DNA of 64,000 bases from Sphingomonas sp. SORGH_AS_0950 (GTDB taxonomy: Bacteria > Pseudomonadota > Alphaproteobacteria > Sphingomonadales > Sphingomonadaceae), in contig NZ_JAUTAE010000001.1 of assembly GCF_030818415.1 (NCBI RefSeq), positions 2,754,001 to 2,818,000 of the forward strand. Reading direction: 5' to 3'. The position numbers and the translations under genes were made by a program. The notes below the pieces were generated by a model. It made no database searches. It saw nothing but the letters and a program-made list of their open reading frames with translations, and was not told the origin of the DNA. Numbering within the stretch: the stretch's first letter is position 1; every line of letters begins with the position of its first letter. Shown piece by piece: positions 36,781 to 44,510 of the stretch.

Positions 36781-37788
36781 TCAGGCCCGGCTGACGACGC
36801 TCTCGGGCAGGTCCTTGCCGAACACGCGCTGATAATATTCCGCGACCAGCGCGCGTTCGTTCTCGTCGCACTTGTTCAGGAACGACAGGCGGAAGGCAAA
36901 GCCCGGATCGTTGTTGAAGATCAGCGTGTTCTGCGCCCAGGTGATGACCGTGCGCGGGCTCATCACGGTCGAGATGTCGCCGTTGATGAAGCCCTTGCGG
37001 GTCATGTCGGCGACGCGGACCATGTTCTCGACCAGCTGCTTGCCCTCGGGCTTGTCATATTCGCCCGACTTGGCGAGCACGATCTGCGCCTCGGTCGCGG
37101 CGGGCAGATAGTTGAGCGTCACCACGATGTTCCAGCGGTCCATCTGGCCCTGGTTGATCTGCTGCGTGCCGTGATACAGGCCGCTGGTGTCGCCCAGGCC
37201 GATGGTGTTGGCGGTGGCGAACAGGCGGAACCACTTGCTGGGGCGGATGACGCGATTCTGGTCGAGCAGGGTCAGCTTGCCCTCGGTCTCCAGCACGCGC
37301 TGGATCACGAACATCACGTCGGGACGGCCTGCATCATATTCGTCGAAGACGAGCGCGGTCGGCGTCTGGAGCGCCCAGGGGAGCAGCCCTTCGCGGAACT
37401 CGGTCACCTGCTGCCCGTCCTTCAGGACGATGGCGTCGCGGCCGATCAGGTCGATACGGCTGATATGCGCGTCCAGGTTGATGCGGATGCACGGCCAGTT
37501 CAGGCGGGCGGCGACCTGTTCGATATGGCTCGACTTGCCGGTGCCGTGATAGCCCTGCACCATCACGCGGCGATTGTGCGCGAAACCGGCCAGGATCGCC
37601 AGCGTCGTGTCGGGATCGAACACATAGGCGGGATCGAGATCGGGGACGCGCTCATCGGCTTCGGAGAAGGCGGGCACCTCCATGTCGGTATCGATGCCGA
37701 ACAGGTCGCGCACCGACACCATCTTGTCGGGTGCGTCGAGGATCGTCGTATCGCGGCTGTCGGGAAGCGTATTCGGGATGTTGGTCAT
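36781..37788 (-). CDS. cobS: Aerobic cobaltochelatase subunit CobS
   Basis: The 335-residue AAA+ protein of the MoxR class powers cobalt insertion with CobT and CobN. Walker A is at about residues 79-87 (GYHGTGKSS) and Walker B at [13 protein letters not shown]. The family markers [18 protein letters not shown] and [20 protein letters not shown] are present. Length is normal. CobN is not in the window. It is the first gene of cobS-cobT-RHH; the 210 bases upstream include an eight-base perfect stem (GGAGCCGA with TCGGCTCC at 37921-37948). Confidence 0.95.
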   Translation of the reverse strand: MTNIPNTLPDSRDTTILDAPDKMVSVRDLFGIDTDMEVPAFSEADERVPDLDPAYVFDPDTTLAILAGFAHNRRVMVQGYHGTGKSSHIEQVAARLNWPCIRINLDAHISRIDLIGRDAIVLKDGQQVTEFREGLLPWALQTPTALVFDEYDAGRPDVMFVIQRVLETEGKLTLLDQNRVIRPSKWFRLFATANTIGLGDTSGLYHGTQQINQGQMDRWNIVVTLNYLPAATEAQIVLAKSGEYDKPEGKQLVENMVRVADMTRKGFINGDISTVMSPRTVITWAQNTLIFNNDPGFAFRLSFLNKCDENERALVAEYYQRVFGKDLPESVVSRA

Positions 37789-37998
37789 CAGGCCCTCGTC
37801 TCGTCGCTCAACGCCTTAGGCCAAGCGCGGCTCCCTACTCAATGGCGGTGATCGCAGGAAGATGGCGGATCGGCCCGGTCGCGGCGATTGCGTCGGCAGG
37901 GCTTGGGCGTCATCGTCGGGGGAGCCGACGGGCCGCCGAATCGGCTCCGGGGAGCGTCATAACGCCCTGACAGATCGGCAATAAGATGGGGTGGGGTA

Positions 37999-38763
37999 AT
38001 GGCGAATTTCATCTGGTACGAATTGCTGACCGACGATGCGGCGGCGGCGCAGGCCTTTTATGCGGGCGTGATCGGCTGGCAGGTGGGCGACAGCGGCATC
38101 GCCGACCTGGATTACCGAATCTTCGCCACGACCGAGGGCGAGGCGATCGGCGGCCTGATGCAGCGGTCGCCGGGGGCGGCGGGCAAGCCGGTCTGGCTGG
38201 GCTATCTGCCGGTCGTCGATGTCGACGAATCGCTGGCCACCATCGTCGAGGATGGCGGATCGGTGCTGATGCCCGCCTGGACCATGGCGGGCGTCGGGCG
38301 GATGGCGCTGGTCGCCGATCCGCTGGGCGCGCCCTTCTATATCATGGCGGCGGAGGAGGAGCGCCCGTCGCGCGCCTTTGTCGAGCATGGCACCGGCCCC
38401 GCGACCGGGCATGTCGTGTGGAACGAGCGCATCGCCAGCGACCCCGACCGGGCGCTCGCCTTTTTCCAGCGGCATTTCGGCTGGGCCCATCGCGGCGGGA
38501 TGCCGATGGGCGAGCTGGGTGAATATCGCTTCCTGGCCGATGGGCCGGTGGTGCTGGGCGCGTTGATGGGGTGCCCGCCGGGGGGCGTGCCGGGATGGCA
38601 TTTCTACTTCGCGGTGGAGGACATCGATGCCGCGGCGGCGCGCGTGACCGAGCATGGCGGGACGATCGTGTTCGGGCCGATGGAAATTCCCGGCGGCGAT
38701 TATTCGCTGTCGGCGCTGGACCCGCAGGGCGCGCGATTCGGGCTGGTCGGGCCGCGGAGGTAA
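37999..38763 (+). CDS. Two-domain VOC family protein
   Basis: The 254-residue protein consists of two vicinal-oxygen-chelate (glyoxalase/bleomycin-resistance-like) domains, about residues 3-120 and 135-254. Each starts with a WYELL or WNER segment and a F(Y/F)xxxxGW motif (AQAFYAGVIGWQVG and ALAFFQRHFGWAH). The second ends YSLSALDPQGARFGLVGPRR. Relatives include hydroxylases and lyases using metal, but many are uncharacterised. GTGGGGT lies before the ATG. It is followed by a repeat-filled gap. Confidence 0.88.
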   Translation: MANFIWYELLTDDAAAAQAFYAGVIGWQVGDSGIADLDYRIFATTEGEAIGGLMQRSPGAAGKPVWLGYLPVVDVDESLATIVEDGGSVLMPAWTMAGVGRMALVADPLGAPFYIMAAEEERPSRAFVEHGTGPATGHVVWNERIASDPDRALAFFQRHFGWAHRGGMPMGELGEYRFLADGPVVLGALMGCPPGGVPGWHFYFAVEDIDAAAARVTEHGGTIVFGPMEIPGGDYSLSALDPQGARFGLVGPRR

Positions 38764-38774
38764 CTGGGGCGGAT

Positions 38775-38990
38775 CCTTTCCTTCCCTCGCCCCTCGCAGA
38801 GGGGAGAGGGTTGCGCAGACTTGGCCTTTGCGAGAGCAAAGGCTTAGTCGGAGCTGGGCGAGGGGTGGACGCTCGCACCGCGAGCGCGCGAGCCTTTGGG
38901 CTCGCTGTACCCCTCACCCAAGCTGCGCTAGCCAGAAGGCTGGCAAGCTTCGCTAACCCTCTCCCCTGTCCAGGGGAGAGGGGAAGAAGA
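38775..38990. repeat. Composite palindromic intergenic repeat, family B (copy 2, inverted)
   Basis: This is an inverted counterpart of the element at 5214-5422, with the same order of hairpins read on the other strand and only scattered mismatches. It ends with CCCTCTCCCCTGTCCAGGGG at the right. Together with the family C element it fills the 368-base gap between the VOC and J-domain genes (38764-39131), which are convergent. No gene is seen in the gap. Confidence 0.87.
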
Positions 38991-39018
38991 AGTCCTGAAT
39001 ATCGATCCGCCCTAAATT

Positions 39019-39124
39019 CCTCCCCTGCAAGGGGAGGTGGCAGGCCGCAGGCCTGACGGAGGGGTGTCCCGCTATCGAAAGGGTAACACCCTTCCACCCG
39101 CTTCTGCCCTTGCAGGGGAGAAAT
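39019..39124. repeat. Family C intergenic repeat (CCTCCCCTGCAAGGGGAGG)
   Basis: It begins with CCTCCCCTGCAAGGGGAGG, then TGGCA, a small self-complementary core (GGCC-GCA-GGCC), then TGACGGAGGGGTGT, and ends with a CCCTTGCAGGGGAG hairpin. A second copy with a different core lies at 50525-50650. Confidence 0.85.
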
Positions 39125-39131
39125 AAGGGGT

Positions 39132-39746
39132 TCAGGCGAACGCGGGGGCCTGACGCAACTGCTGATAGGCCGCAATCACCTTTTGCAGCCGTCCTTCATG
39201 GCTCCGGTCGCCACCATTGCGGTCGGGGTGATAGCGCCGCACCAGCTCGCTATACCGTCGCCGCAGCGCGCTGCGGTCCGCATTCGCCTCCAGCCCCAGC
39301 ACCTTCAGGCTTTCGCGATCCTGCCCCGACAGCGGCTTGCCGTCGCTGCGTTCGGGCGCGGCCTCGCGGCGATAGCGCGCCGCGATGGCGTCGAGCGGAT
39401 CGGAGAAATCGGCCCAGCGCGGCCCCGGATCGGTGCCGCCTTGCGCAAAGGCGCGCGTCTCGCGCTCCCAGCCCGCATAGGGGCGTTGCGCGCGGTGAAT
39501 CTCGTCGGCGCTCATGCCCTCGAAGAAATTGTACCGGCTGTTGAACGCGCGGACATGCTCCAGGCAGAACCAGCGGAACTGCCCCGGTCCGTCGCCGCTG
39601 CGCGTGCCCTCGGGCGGGGGCGCGCGAAACTCGCCCGCTTCGGCGCAACCGGCATGGTCGCAGGCGCGGCCGGTATTCTCGACCCGGCCGTGAAACCGCG
39701 CGCCGGGTTTGTCCTTGGAGGTATCGCTGCTCGACCGACGTACCAC
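39132..39746 (-). CDS. J-domain protein with N-terminal extension
   Basis: The 204-residue protein ends in a J domain (about residues 146-204: LKVLGLEANADRSALRRRYSELVRRYHPDRNGGD), including the HPD loop that stimulates DnaK ATPase. The N-terminal part contains CDHAGCAEAGEFRAP and FRWFCLEHVRAFNSRYNFFEGM, with three Cys and one His that may bind a metal. This arrangement is typical of an alphaproteobacterial J-protein family of unknown client. GTG start at 39746. It is divergent from bolA with only 40 bases between, so their promoters overlap. Confidence 0.88.
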   Translation of the reverse strand: MVRRSSSDTSKDKPGARFHGRVENTGRACDHAGCAEAGEFRAPPPEGTRSGDGPGQFRWFCLEHVRAFNSRYNFFEGMSADEIHRAQRPYAGWERETRAFAQGGTDPGPRWADFSDPLDAIAARYRREAAPERSDGKPLSGQDRESLKVLGLEANADRSALRRRYSELVRRYHPDRNGGDRSHEGRLQKVIAAYQQLRQAPAFA

Positions 39747-39786
39747 GGCTATCCGCTTGTCCCGAAAAACCGTCTATATAGGGGCC

Positions 39787-40071
39787 ATGACCGATATCAC
39801 CACCGCTCCTGTCGCCGACCAGATCACCGCCCGCCTGACGCAGGCGCTGGCCCCCACCCATTTGGAGGTCATCAACGAAAGCGCGATGCATCGCGGCCAT
39901 CTGGGCGATGACGGCACCGGCGAGAGCCATTTTCGCGTCATCGTCGAATCGCCCCTGTTCGCCGGGGAGTCGCGCGTCGCCCGCCAGCGCCGGGTGAACC
40001 ACGCGCTGGCCGATCTGTTGTCCGAGCGTATCCATGCGCTGGCGATCAGCGCGAAGGCGCCCGGAGAATAA
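39787..40071 (+). CDS. bolA: BolA-family protein
   Basis: The 94-residue protein matches BolA: ADQITARLTQALAPTHLEVINESAMHRGH with the conserved His, then ESHFRVIVESPLFAGESRVARQRRVNHALADLL and an ERIHALAISAKAPGE tail. BolA proteins pair with monothiol glutaredoxins around Fe-S clusters and influence morphology and stress responses. ATG at 39787 gives the standard N terminus. TATATA at 39775-39780 lies where a -10 box would place the transcript start at the ATG, though GGGG just before the ATG can serve as a ribosome site. GST, Nudix and pirin genes follow in an operon. Confidence 0.93.
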   Translation: MTDITTAPVADQITARLTQALAPTHLEVINESAMHRGHLGDDGTGESHFRVIVESPLFAGESRVARQRRVNHALADLLSERIHALAISAKAPGE

Positions 40072-40075
40072 GCCC

Positions 40076-40768
40076 ATGCCCTATGACCTGTGGTACTGGC
40101 CCGGCCTGCCGGGACGCGGCGAGTTCGTCCGGCTGGCGCTGGAGGCCGCAGGTCTGCCCTATCGCGACCGGGGCGTGGTGGAGGGCGCGGAGGCGCTGCT
40201 CGCGGATATGCGCAAGGGCGATCGCCCGCCCTTCGCGCCGCCCTATCTGCGTGCCGGGGGACAGGCGATCGTGCAGGTCGCCAACATCCTCCACTGGCTG
40301 ACCGAGCGGCACGACCTGGCGCCGGAGGGGGAGCGTCTCTGGCTCCACCAGCTGCAACTGACGATCAGCGACATGGTGGCCGAGGTCCACAACGTCCATC
40401 ACCCGGTCGCGACCGGCGCCTATTATCACGAGCAGAAGCCCGAGGCCGCGCGCGCCGCCGCGCAGTTTCGGGGCGAGCGAATCCCCAAATTCCTCGGCTA
40501 TTTCGAGGATGCGCTCGAGGACCGCGACTGGATGGCGGGCGGACGCTGGTCGCCGGTCGACACCTCGCTGTTCCAGCTGGTCGCGGGCCTGCGCTACATG
40601 TTCCCGAAACGGATGGCGGCGGTCGAAGGCGACTATCCCGCGCTGATCGGCTTGCACGACCGTGTGAAGACCCTGCCCGGCATCGCCGCCTATCTGGACA
40701 GCGAGCGGCGACAGGCGTTCAATGAAGACGGAATCTTCCGCCATTATCCGGAGCTTGATGCCGAATGA
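40076..40768 (+). CDS. Glutathione S-transferase family protein
   Basis: The 230-residue protein begins YDLWYWPGLPGRGEFVRLALEAAGLPY, a thioredoxin-fold N-terminal GST domain of the sigma/alpha type, with the catalytic Tyr in the YWPGLPGRGE element. It includes the glutathione-contact segment AIVQVANILHWL (cis-Pro position diverged) and an all-helical C-terminal domain to about 215. The substrate is unknown. GGAGAATAAG at the bolA stop supplies its ribosome binding site, and its own stop overlaps the Nudix start (ATGA). Confidence 0.88.
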   Translation: MPYDLWYWPGLPGRGEFVRLALEAAGLPYRDRGVVEGAEALLADMRKGDRPPFAPPYLRAGGQAIVQVANILHWLTERHDLAPEGERLWLHQLQLTISDMVAEVHNVHHPVATGAYYHEQKPEAARAAAQFRGERIPKFLGYFEDALEDRDWMAGGRWSPVDTSLFQLVAGLRYMFPKRMAAVEGDYPALIGLHDRVKTLPGIAAYLDSERRQAFNEDGIFRHYPELDAE

Positions 40769-41211
40769 CCCGCTTGCCCCGTCCCGCCGCGCGCATCCTC
40801 CTGGTGGATGGGGCGGGCCGGACGCTGATGTTCCGCTTCACCCCCGGCGATCGCCCGCCCTTCTGGTGCACGCCGGGCGGCGCGGTCGATCCGGGCGAGA
40901 GCTATGAGGACGCCGCGCGCCGCGAGCTGCTGGAGGAAACCGGGCTCGACCGCGATTGCGGGCCGCAGGTCGCCCGGCGGCAGGTCGAATTCCGCACCAT
41001 CGAGGGGGTCGAGGTGGATGCCGACGAACGCTATTTCCGCGTCGACATCGACGCGCATGAGGTGACGGGCGCGGGCCATACCGCGCTCGAACAGCGGGTC
41101 ATGCAGAGCTAGCGCTGGTTCACCCGCGACGAACTGGCCGCGCACGCCGAACCCTATTTCCCGACCGACCTGATCGAGCTGCTCGACGCCACGGAGGCGA
41201 CCCATGTTTGA
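40765..41211 (+). pseudogene. Nudix hydrolase gene with in-frame amber codon
   Basis: The frame encodes a 148-residue Nudix protein with an intact box at residues 39-61 (GAVDPGESYEDAARRELLEETGL has the GX5EX7REUXEEXGU pattern). A TAG at 41110-41112 interrupts it at codon 116. After it the same frame continues with RWFTRDELAAHAEPYFPTDLIELLDA, the usual Nudix C-terminal helix (WF or WW, then EL), to a TGA at 41209-41211 overlapping the pirin start. A single base change therefore probably truncates the protein. The truncated form keeps the catalytic box and might still act. Confidence 0.8.
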
Positions 41212-42103
41212 CGATTTCCTGCTGCGCACGCTGCAACCGTCCACCCACGACCTGGGCGGGTTCAAGGTGCACCGGACGCTGCCCAACAAGGAGCGGACGA
41301 TGGTCGGCCCCTTCCTGTTCTTCGACCAGATGGGCCCGGCGCAGCTGGCGCCCGGATCGGGGATCGACGTGCGGCCGCATCCGCATATCAACCTGTCGAC
41401 CGTGACCTATCTGTTCGACGGCGCGCTGGGGCACCGCGATTCGCTGGGCACCGACCTGATGATCGAGCCGGGGGCGGTGAATCTGATGACCGCCGGGCAC
41501 GGCATCGTCCATTCCGAACGCTCGCCCGGCGAGACGCGGCCGCAGGGGTCGATCCTGTCGGGCATCCAGACCTGGCTGGCGCTGCCCGAAGCGCAGGAGG
41601 AGATCGACCCCGCCTTCGAGCATATCGGGGCCGAGGCGCTGCCGGTGATTCAGGGGCAGGGCGCGATCGCGCGGGTCATCATGGGCGAGCTGTGGGGAGA
41701 GCGTGCGCCGACGACCACCTATGCGGGCACCATCTATGCCGACATCGCGCTGGAGCCGGGCGGGAGCATTCCGATCGACGCCTCCGCCGAGGAACGCGCC
41801 GTCTATTGCGCGCTGGGCGAGGCGAGCCTGGAGGGGATGCCGCTGGAGCCGCAGCGGCTCTATATTCTGAAGCCGGGGATCGCGGCGACGCTGCGCTCCG
41901 AATCGGGCGGGCGGGTGATGCTGTGCGGCGGCGATGCGTTCACCACGCCGCGCCACGTCTGGTGGAATTTCGTCTCCTCCCGCCGCGAACGGATCGAGGA
42001 GGCCAAGCGGGCCTGGCGCGCGCGGGAGTTTCCGACCGTGCCGGGGGACGATGCCGAGCGGATCGAGATTCCGGAGATTCCGAAGACCGTCAGTTATCCG
42101 TGA
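41204..42103 (+). CDS. Pirin family protein
   Basis: The 299-residue bicupin protein has the Pirin signature VGPFLFFDQMGPAQ, then DVRPHPHINLSTVTYLFDGALGHRDSLG, in which the histidines bind the metal, and GAVNLMTAGHGIVHSERS. The C-terminal cupin has lost metal ligands, as in most pirins. Some bacterial pirins show quercetinase activity or bind pyruvate dehydrogenase; the role here is unknown. Its ATG overlaps the Nudix frame's final TGA by eight bases, making it the last gene of the bolA operon. Confidence 0.93.
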   Translation: MFDDFLLRTLQPSTHDLGGFKVHRTLPNKERTMVGPFLFFDQMGPAQLAPGSGIDVRPHPHINLSTVTYLFDGALGHRDSLGTDLMIEPGAVNLMTAGHGIVHSERSPGETRPQGSILSGIQTWLALPEAQEEIDPAFEHIGAEALPVIQGQGAIARVIMGELWGERAPTTTYAGTIYADIALEPGGSIPIDASAEERAVYCALGEASLEGMPLEPQRLYILKPGIAATLRSESGGRVMLCGGDAFTTPRHVWWNFVSSRRERIEEAKRAWRAREFPTVPGDDAERIEIPEIPKTVSYP

Positions 42104-42173
42104 GGAGCAGCCCGTAACCCTGAAGCCCCTCTCCCGTCAGGGGAGGGTTGGGTAGGGGGAGTGGTGTGGGGCG

Positions 42174-42266
42174 TGGCCTTCGACTTCGCTCAGGCTGAAC
42201 GGATGTTTGTAAACAGGACCCGATCCTACGCCCCGTTCAGCCTGAGCGAAGTCGAAGGCCATGGGT
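42174..42266. repeat. Family A inverted-repeat element
   Basis: GGCCTTCGACTTCGCTCAGG (continuing CTGAACGGA) faces CCGTTCAGCCTGAGCGAAGT (continuing CGAAGGCC) across about 35 bases. A short CCCTCTCCCGTCAGGGGAGG hairpin, a family B remnant, lies just before it at 42126. It separates the pirin gene from tRNA-Phe on the opposite strand. Confidence 0.9.
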
Positions 42267-42333
42267 CAACGCCAGCCACGCGAAAACAGCCCGCCAGAAA
42301 CGAACCGTCAAAACATCATCGATGTCAGAAAAA

Positions 42334-42409
42334 TGGTGCCCAAGGGCGGGATCGAACCACCGACACTGCGATTTTCAGTCGCATGCTCTACCAACTGAGC
42401 TACTTGGGC
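42334..42409 (-). tRNA. tRNA-Phe (GAA)
   Basis: The 76-base gene folds into a standard cloverleaf. The acceptor stem is GCCCAAG with CTTGGGC, the D arm GCTC...GAGC and the anticodon stem TGCGA with TCGCA around the loop CTGAAAA. The anticodon GAA is at tRNA positions 34-36 (42376-42374). The T arm contains GGTTCGATCC, and CCA is encoded at the 3' end. It follows yacG, RNase, maf and infA on the same strand, an order seen in other alphaproteobacteria. Confidence 0.98.
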
Positions 42410-42440
42410 CCACACCGCGATTGCGATTGGAGGCGTGCCT

Positions 42441-42608
42441 TTACGGGTGGCTTTGTCCCGTGTCCAGCCCCTCTTCGTCATTTTCTTTGACCGGAATGCG
42501 ATAACCCTCGCCCAGCCATTGCAGCAGGTCGCGGTCCTTGCAGCCGCGCGAGCAGAAGGGGGCGTGGTCGGCGGCGGTCGGCTTGTCGCAGATGGGGCAG
42601 GTGGTCAT
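42441..42608 (-). CDS. yacG: DNA gyrase inhibitor / zinc-ribbon protein YacG
   Basis: The 55-residue protein has one treble-clef zinc site: Cys4 and Cys7 (CPIC) and Cys19 and Cys23 (CSRGC), then the KDRDLLQWLGEGYRIP segment typical of YacG and an acidic tail. In E. coli YacG binds GyrB and inhibits gyrase. ATG at 42608 overlaps the stop of the RNase gene (ATGA), so it is translated from the same message. The 14 in-frame codons upstream lie in the RNase gene and are not used. Confidence 0.92.
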   Translation of the reverse strand: MTTCPICDKPTAADHAPFCSRGCKDRDLLQWLGEGYRIPVKENDEEGLDTGQSHP

Positions 42609-43555
42609 GCGCGTTCCAGTTGCAGCGGGCGGCCCGTGCGGCGCGCGCATTCGTCGCGCCAGTCGGGCTGGGCCATCAATCGATCGTAAAGGGGGCCGGG
42701 GAGCCGGTGGACCATCGCCGGGCCGGGCGGCTCACGCTCCCATTGGCGCAGGATCGCGCGGGCACGGGCACCGACGGGGTCGATCGCTAGCCGCTCGGGG
42801 ATCGAGGCACGCGGGCGCGGGCGCACGATCTGGAGGAAGCCGAAGCCGTTGACCGCCGTACGCTCGAAGGGAAGGGGGAGCGCGGCATCCAGCGCCTCCG
42901 CCACCGCCTGGCGCGGGCCCTTGCCCTCCAGTGTCGGAAAATCGATCCCGATCGACCCGCCAATGCCGTGGCGCAGGATCGCCCCGGCCACCGCACGCGC
43001 CGCCGCGATCGCCAGCGGCTCGTGCGGGGGCGAGCCGTCGACATCGAACAGCGTCATCGCCGGGGTCGGCGTCATCCGCAGCACGCCCGCGCCAAAGCCG
43101 ATCTCGCCCGTCACCGCCTCGTCGAGCAGTTCGGACCAGCCCGCCGCTTCCAGATCGTCCGCCTGATGCGCGCGCAATTCGCGGACCGGCAGGCCGGTGG
43201 CGGCGATGCGGGCGCGCAGATCGGGGCCGGGGGCGGGCGTCGCGTCGTCGGGGGCCTGTTGCGCCTTGGGCAGCTTGGCGCGGCCGCGCTCGGGGATCGC
43301 CTCGCGCGTGACGATGACGGTCAGCGCGGAGCCTTGCGTCATCCCCTTGGGCACCGGCAACAGCAGCACCTCGCCGCCGCCCGCCAGCGTCACCCGGCCC
43401 TGTCGGCCGGGGAGCAGTTCGACCAGCCGCCCTTCGGCCACCGTGCCGACGGTCAGGGTGGCGGTCGGCTCGATTGCGGCCTGGACGATCCGGCCATCCG
43501 CGACCAGCGCGGCGCGTGCCTCGCCGATCCCGGCCTCATAGAGCCATTCAGACAA
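42605..43555 (-). CDS. Ribonuclease E/G family protein, short form
   Basis: The 316-residue protein corresponds to a compact RNase E/G core. It has an N-terminal S1-like region (about 30-90), a middle domain with LRARIAATGLPVRELRAHQ and a catalytic-domain-like part with GGSIGIDFPTLEGKGPRQAV, whose Asp matches the first catalytic Asp of RNase E, and NGFGFLQIVRPR. The equivalent of the second catalytic Asp appears to be replaced in the LPLPFERT segment. It lacks the zinc-link and arginine-rich regions. It may have weak or altered activity. TTG start at 43555 overlaps the maf stop by eight bases. Confidence 0.78.
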   Translation of the reverse strand: MSEWLYEAGIGEARAALVADGRIVQAAIEPTATLTVGTVAEGRLVELLPGRQGRVTLAGGGEVLLLPVPKGMTQGSALTVIVTREAIPERGRAKLPKAQQAPDDATPAPGPDLRARIAATGLPVRELRAHQADDLEAAGWSELLDEAVTGEIGFGAGVLRMTPTPAMTLFDVDGSPPHEPLAIAAARAVAGAILRHGIGGSIGIDFPTLEGKGPRQAVAEALDAALPLPFERTAVNGFGFLQIVRPRPRASIPERLAIDPVGARARAILRQWEREPPGPAMVHRLPGPLYDRLMAQPDWRDECARRTGRPLQLERA

Positions 43556-44135
43556 GTGGCAGCCCGGCGGCTTTCAACAGGGCGCGGGTCTCGAACAGCG
43601 GCAGGCCGATCACCCCCGAATGCGACCCTTGCAGGAAGCGGACGAACGCCTCGGCGCGGCCCTGGATGGCATAGCCGCCCGCTTTGCCCAGCCCCTCGCC
43701 GCACGCGACATAGGCGTCGATCTCGTCCTCGGAGAGCGGCTTGAACGCGACGATGGTGTCGGCCAGCCGGGTGCGCGCCTTGCCGGTCGCGTCGATCACG
43801 CACACCGCCGACAGCGCATGGTGCCGCCGTCCGGACATCAGGCGCAGCAGCTTGCGCTGCACCGCCTCGGTCTCGGCGGGGGGCAGGATGCGGCGGCCCA
43901 GCGCGATGGTGGTGTCGCCCGCGACGACGATCTCGCCCTCGGCACGCTCGACGGCCTGCGCCTTTTCCACCGCCAGCCGCAGCGCATAGACGCGGGGAAG
44001 CTCGGCGGCGCGCGGCGCTTCGTCGATATCGGGGGAGGCGACTCGGTCGGGCACGACTCCCAGCCGCGCCAGCAGATCGCGGCGGCGCGGGGAGGAGGAT
44101 GCAAGGACGAGCGGCATGTGGGGCCGGTCGCTCAC
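43548..44135 (-). CDS. maf: Maf-family nucleotide pyrophosphatase
   Basis: Maf proteins hydrolyse dTTP, UTP or modified nucleotides and were first linked to septum inhibition. The 195-residue protein contains [14 protein letters not shown] near the N terminus, the catalytic Asp in [11 protein letters not shown] and the [23 protein letters not shown] segment. The start is uncertain: GTG at 44135 overlaps the infA stop codon (GTGA), while an ATG at 44117 would shorten the protein by six residues. It is the second gene of the infA operon. Confidence 0.94.
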
Positions 44136-44350
44136 TTGAAGCGGTAGGTGATCCGGCCCTTGGTCAGGTCGTACGGCGTCAGCTCGACGAGCACTTCGTC
44201 GCCGACCAGCACGCGGATGCGGTTCTTGCGCATCTTGCCTGCCGTATGCCCCAGGATCTCGTGATCATTCTCGAGCTGGACGCGGAACATCGCGTTGGGG
44301 AGGAGTTCCACCACGCGGCCGCGCATCTCGAGCAGTTCTTCCTTGGCCAA
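44132..44350 (-). CDS. infA: Translation initiation factor IF-1
   Basis: IF-1 binds the A site of the 30S subunit during initiation. The 72-residue protein starts [24 protein letters not shown] and contains the S1/OB-fold hallmarks [27 protein letters not shown] and [17 protein letters not shown]. Length is exactly standard. The start codon is TTG at 44350, preceded by GAGGT at a good distance; no ATG fits. A TATAAC box about 20 bases upstream (44376-44371) could be its -10. It heads infA-maf-RNase-yacG. Confidence 0.97.
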
Positions 44351-44510
44351 AAAATACCTCGGTTCGTCGTGTTATAGGGTATGTCGAAGAGGCGCCGCCA
44401 TAGCCGCAATGGCCCCAAAAGGAAAGGCGCGCCGAATCTACCTGGGATATGGGGTTGCGGGACGCCTTCGGCAAGGTGGGGAGCGGCCCCCCGCAACCGC
44501 GAGGGAACGG

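Noticed and set aside
34710..37788. Toxin-antitoxin locus based on the RHH protein
   Set aside because: No toxin-like partner is adjacent; the RHH gene is coupled to cobT and matches the RHH_4 family found singly in alphaproteobacteria.
42322..42504. Small plus-strand ORF across the tRNA-Phe gene
   Set aside because: It is translation of tRNA antisense sequence, a common false gene call.
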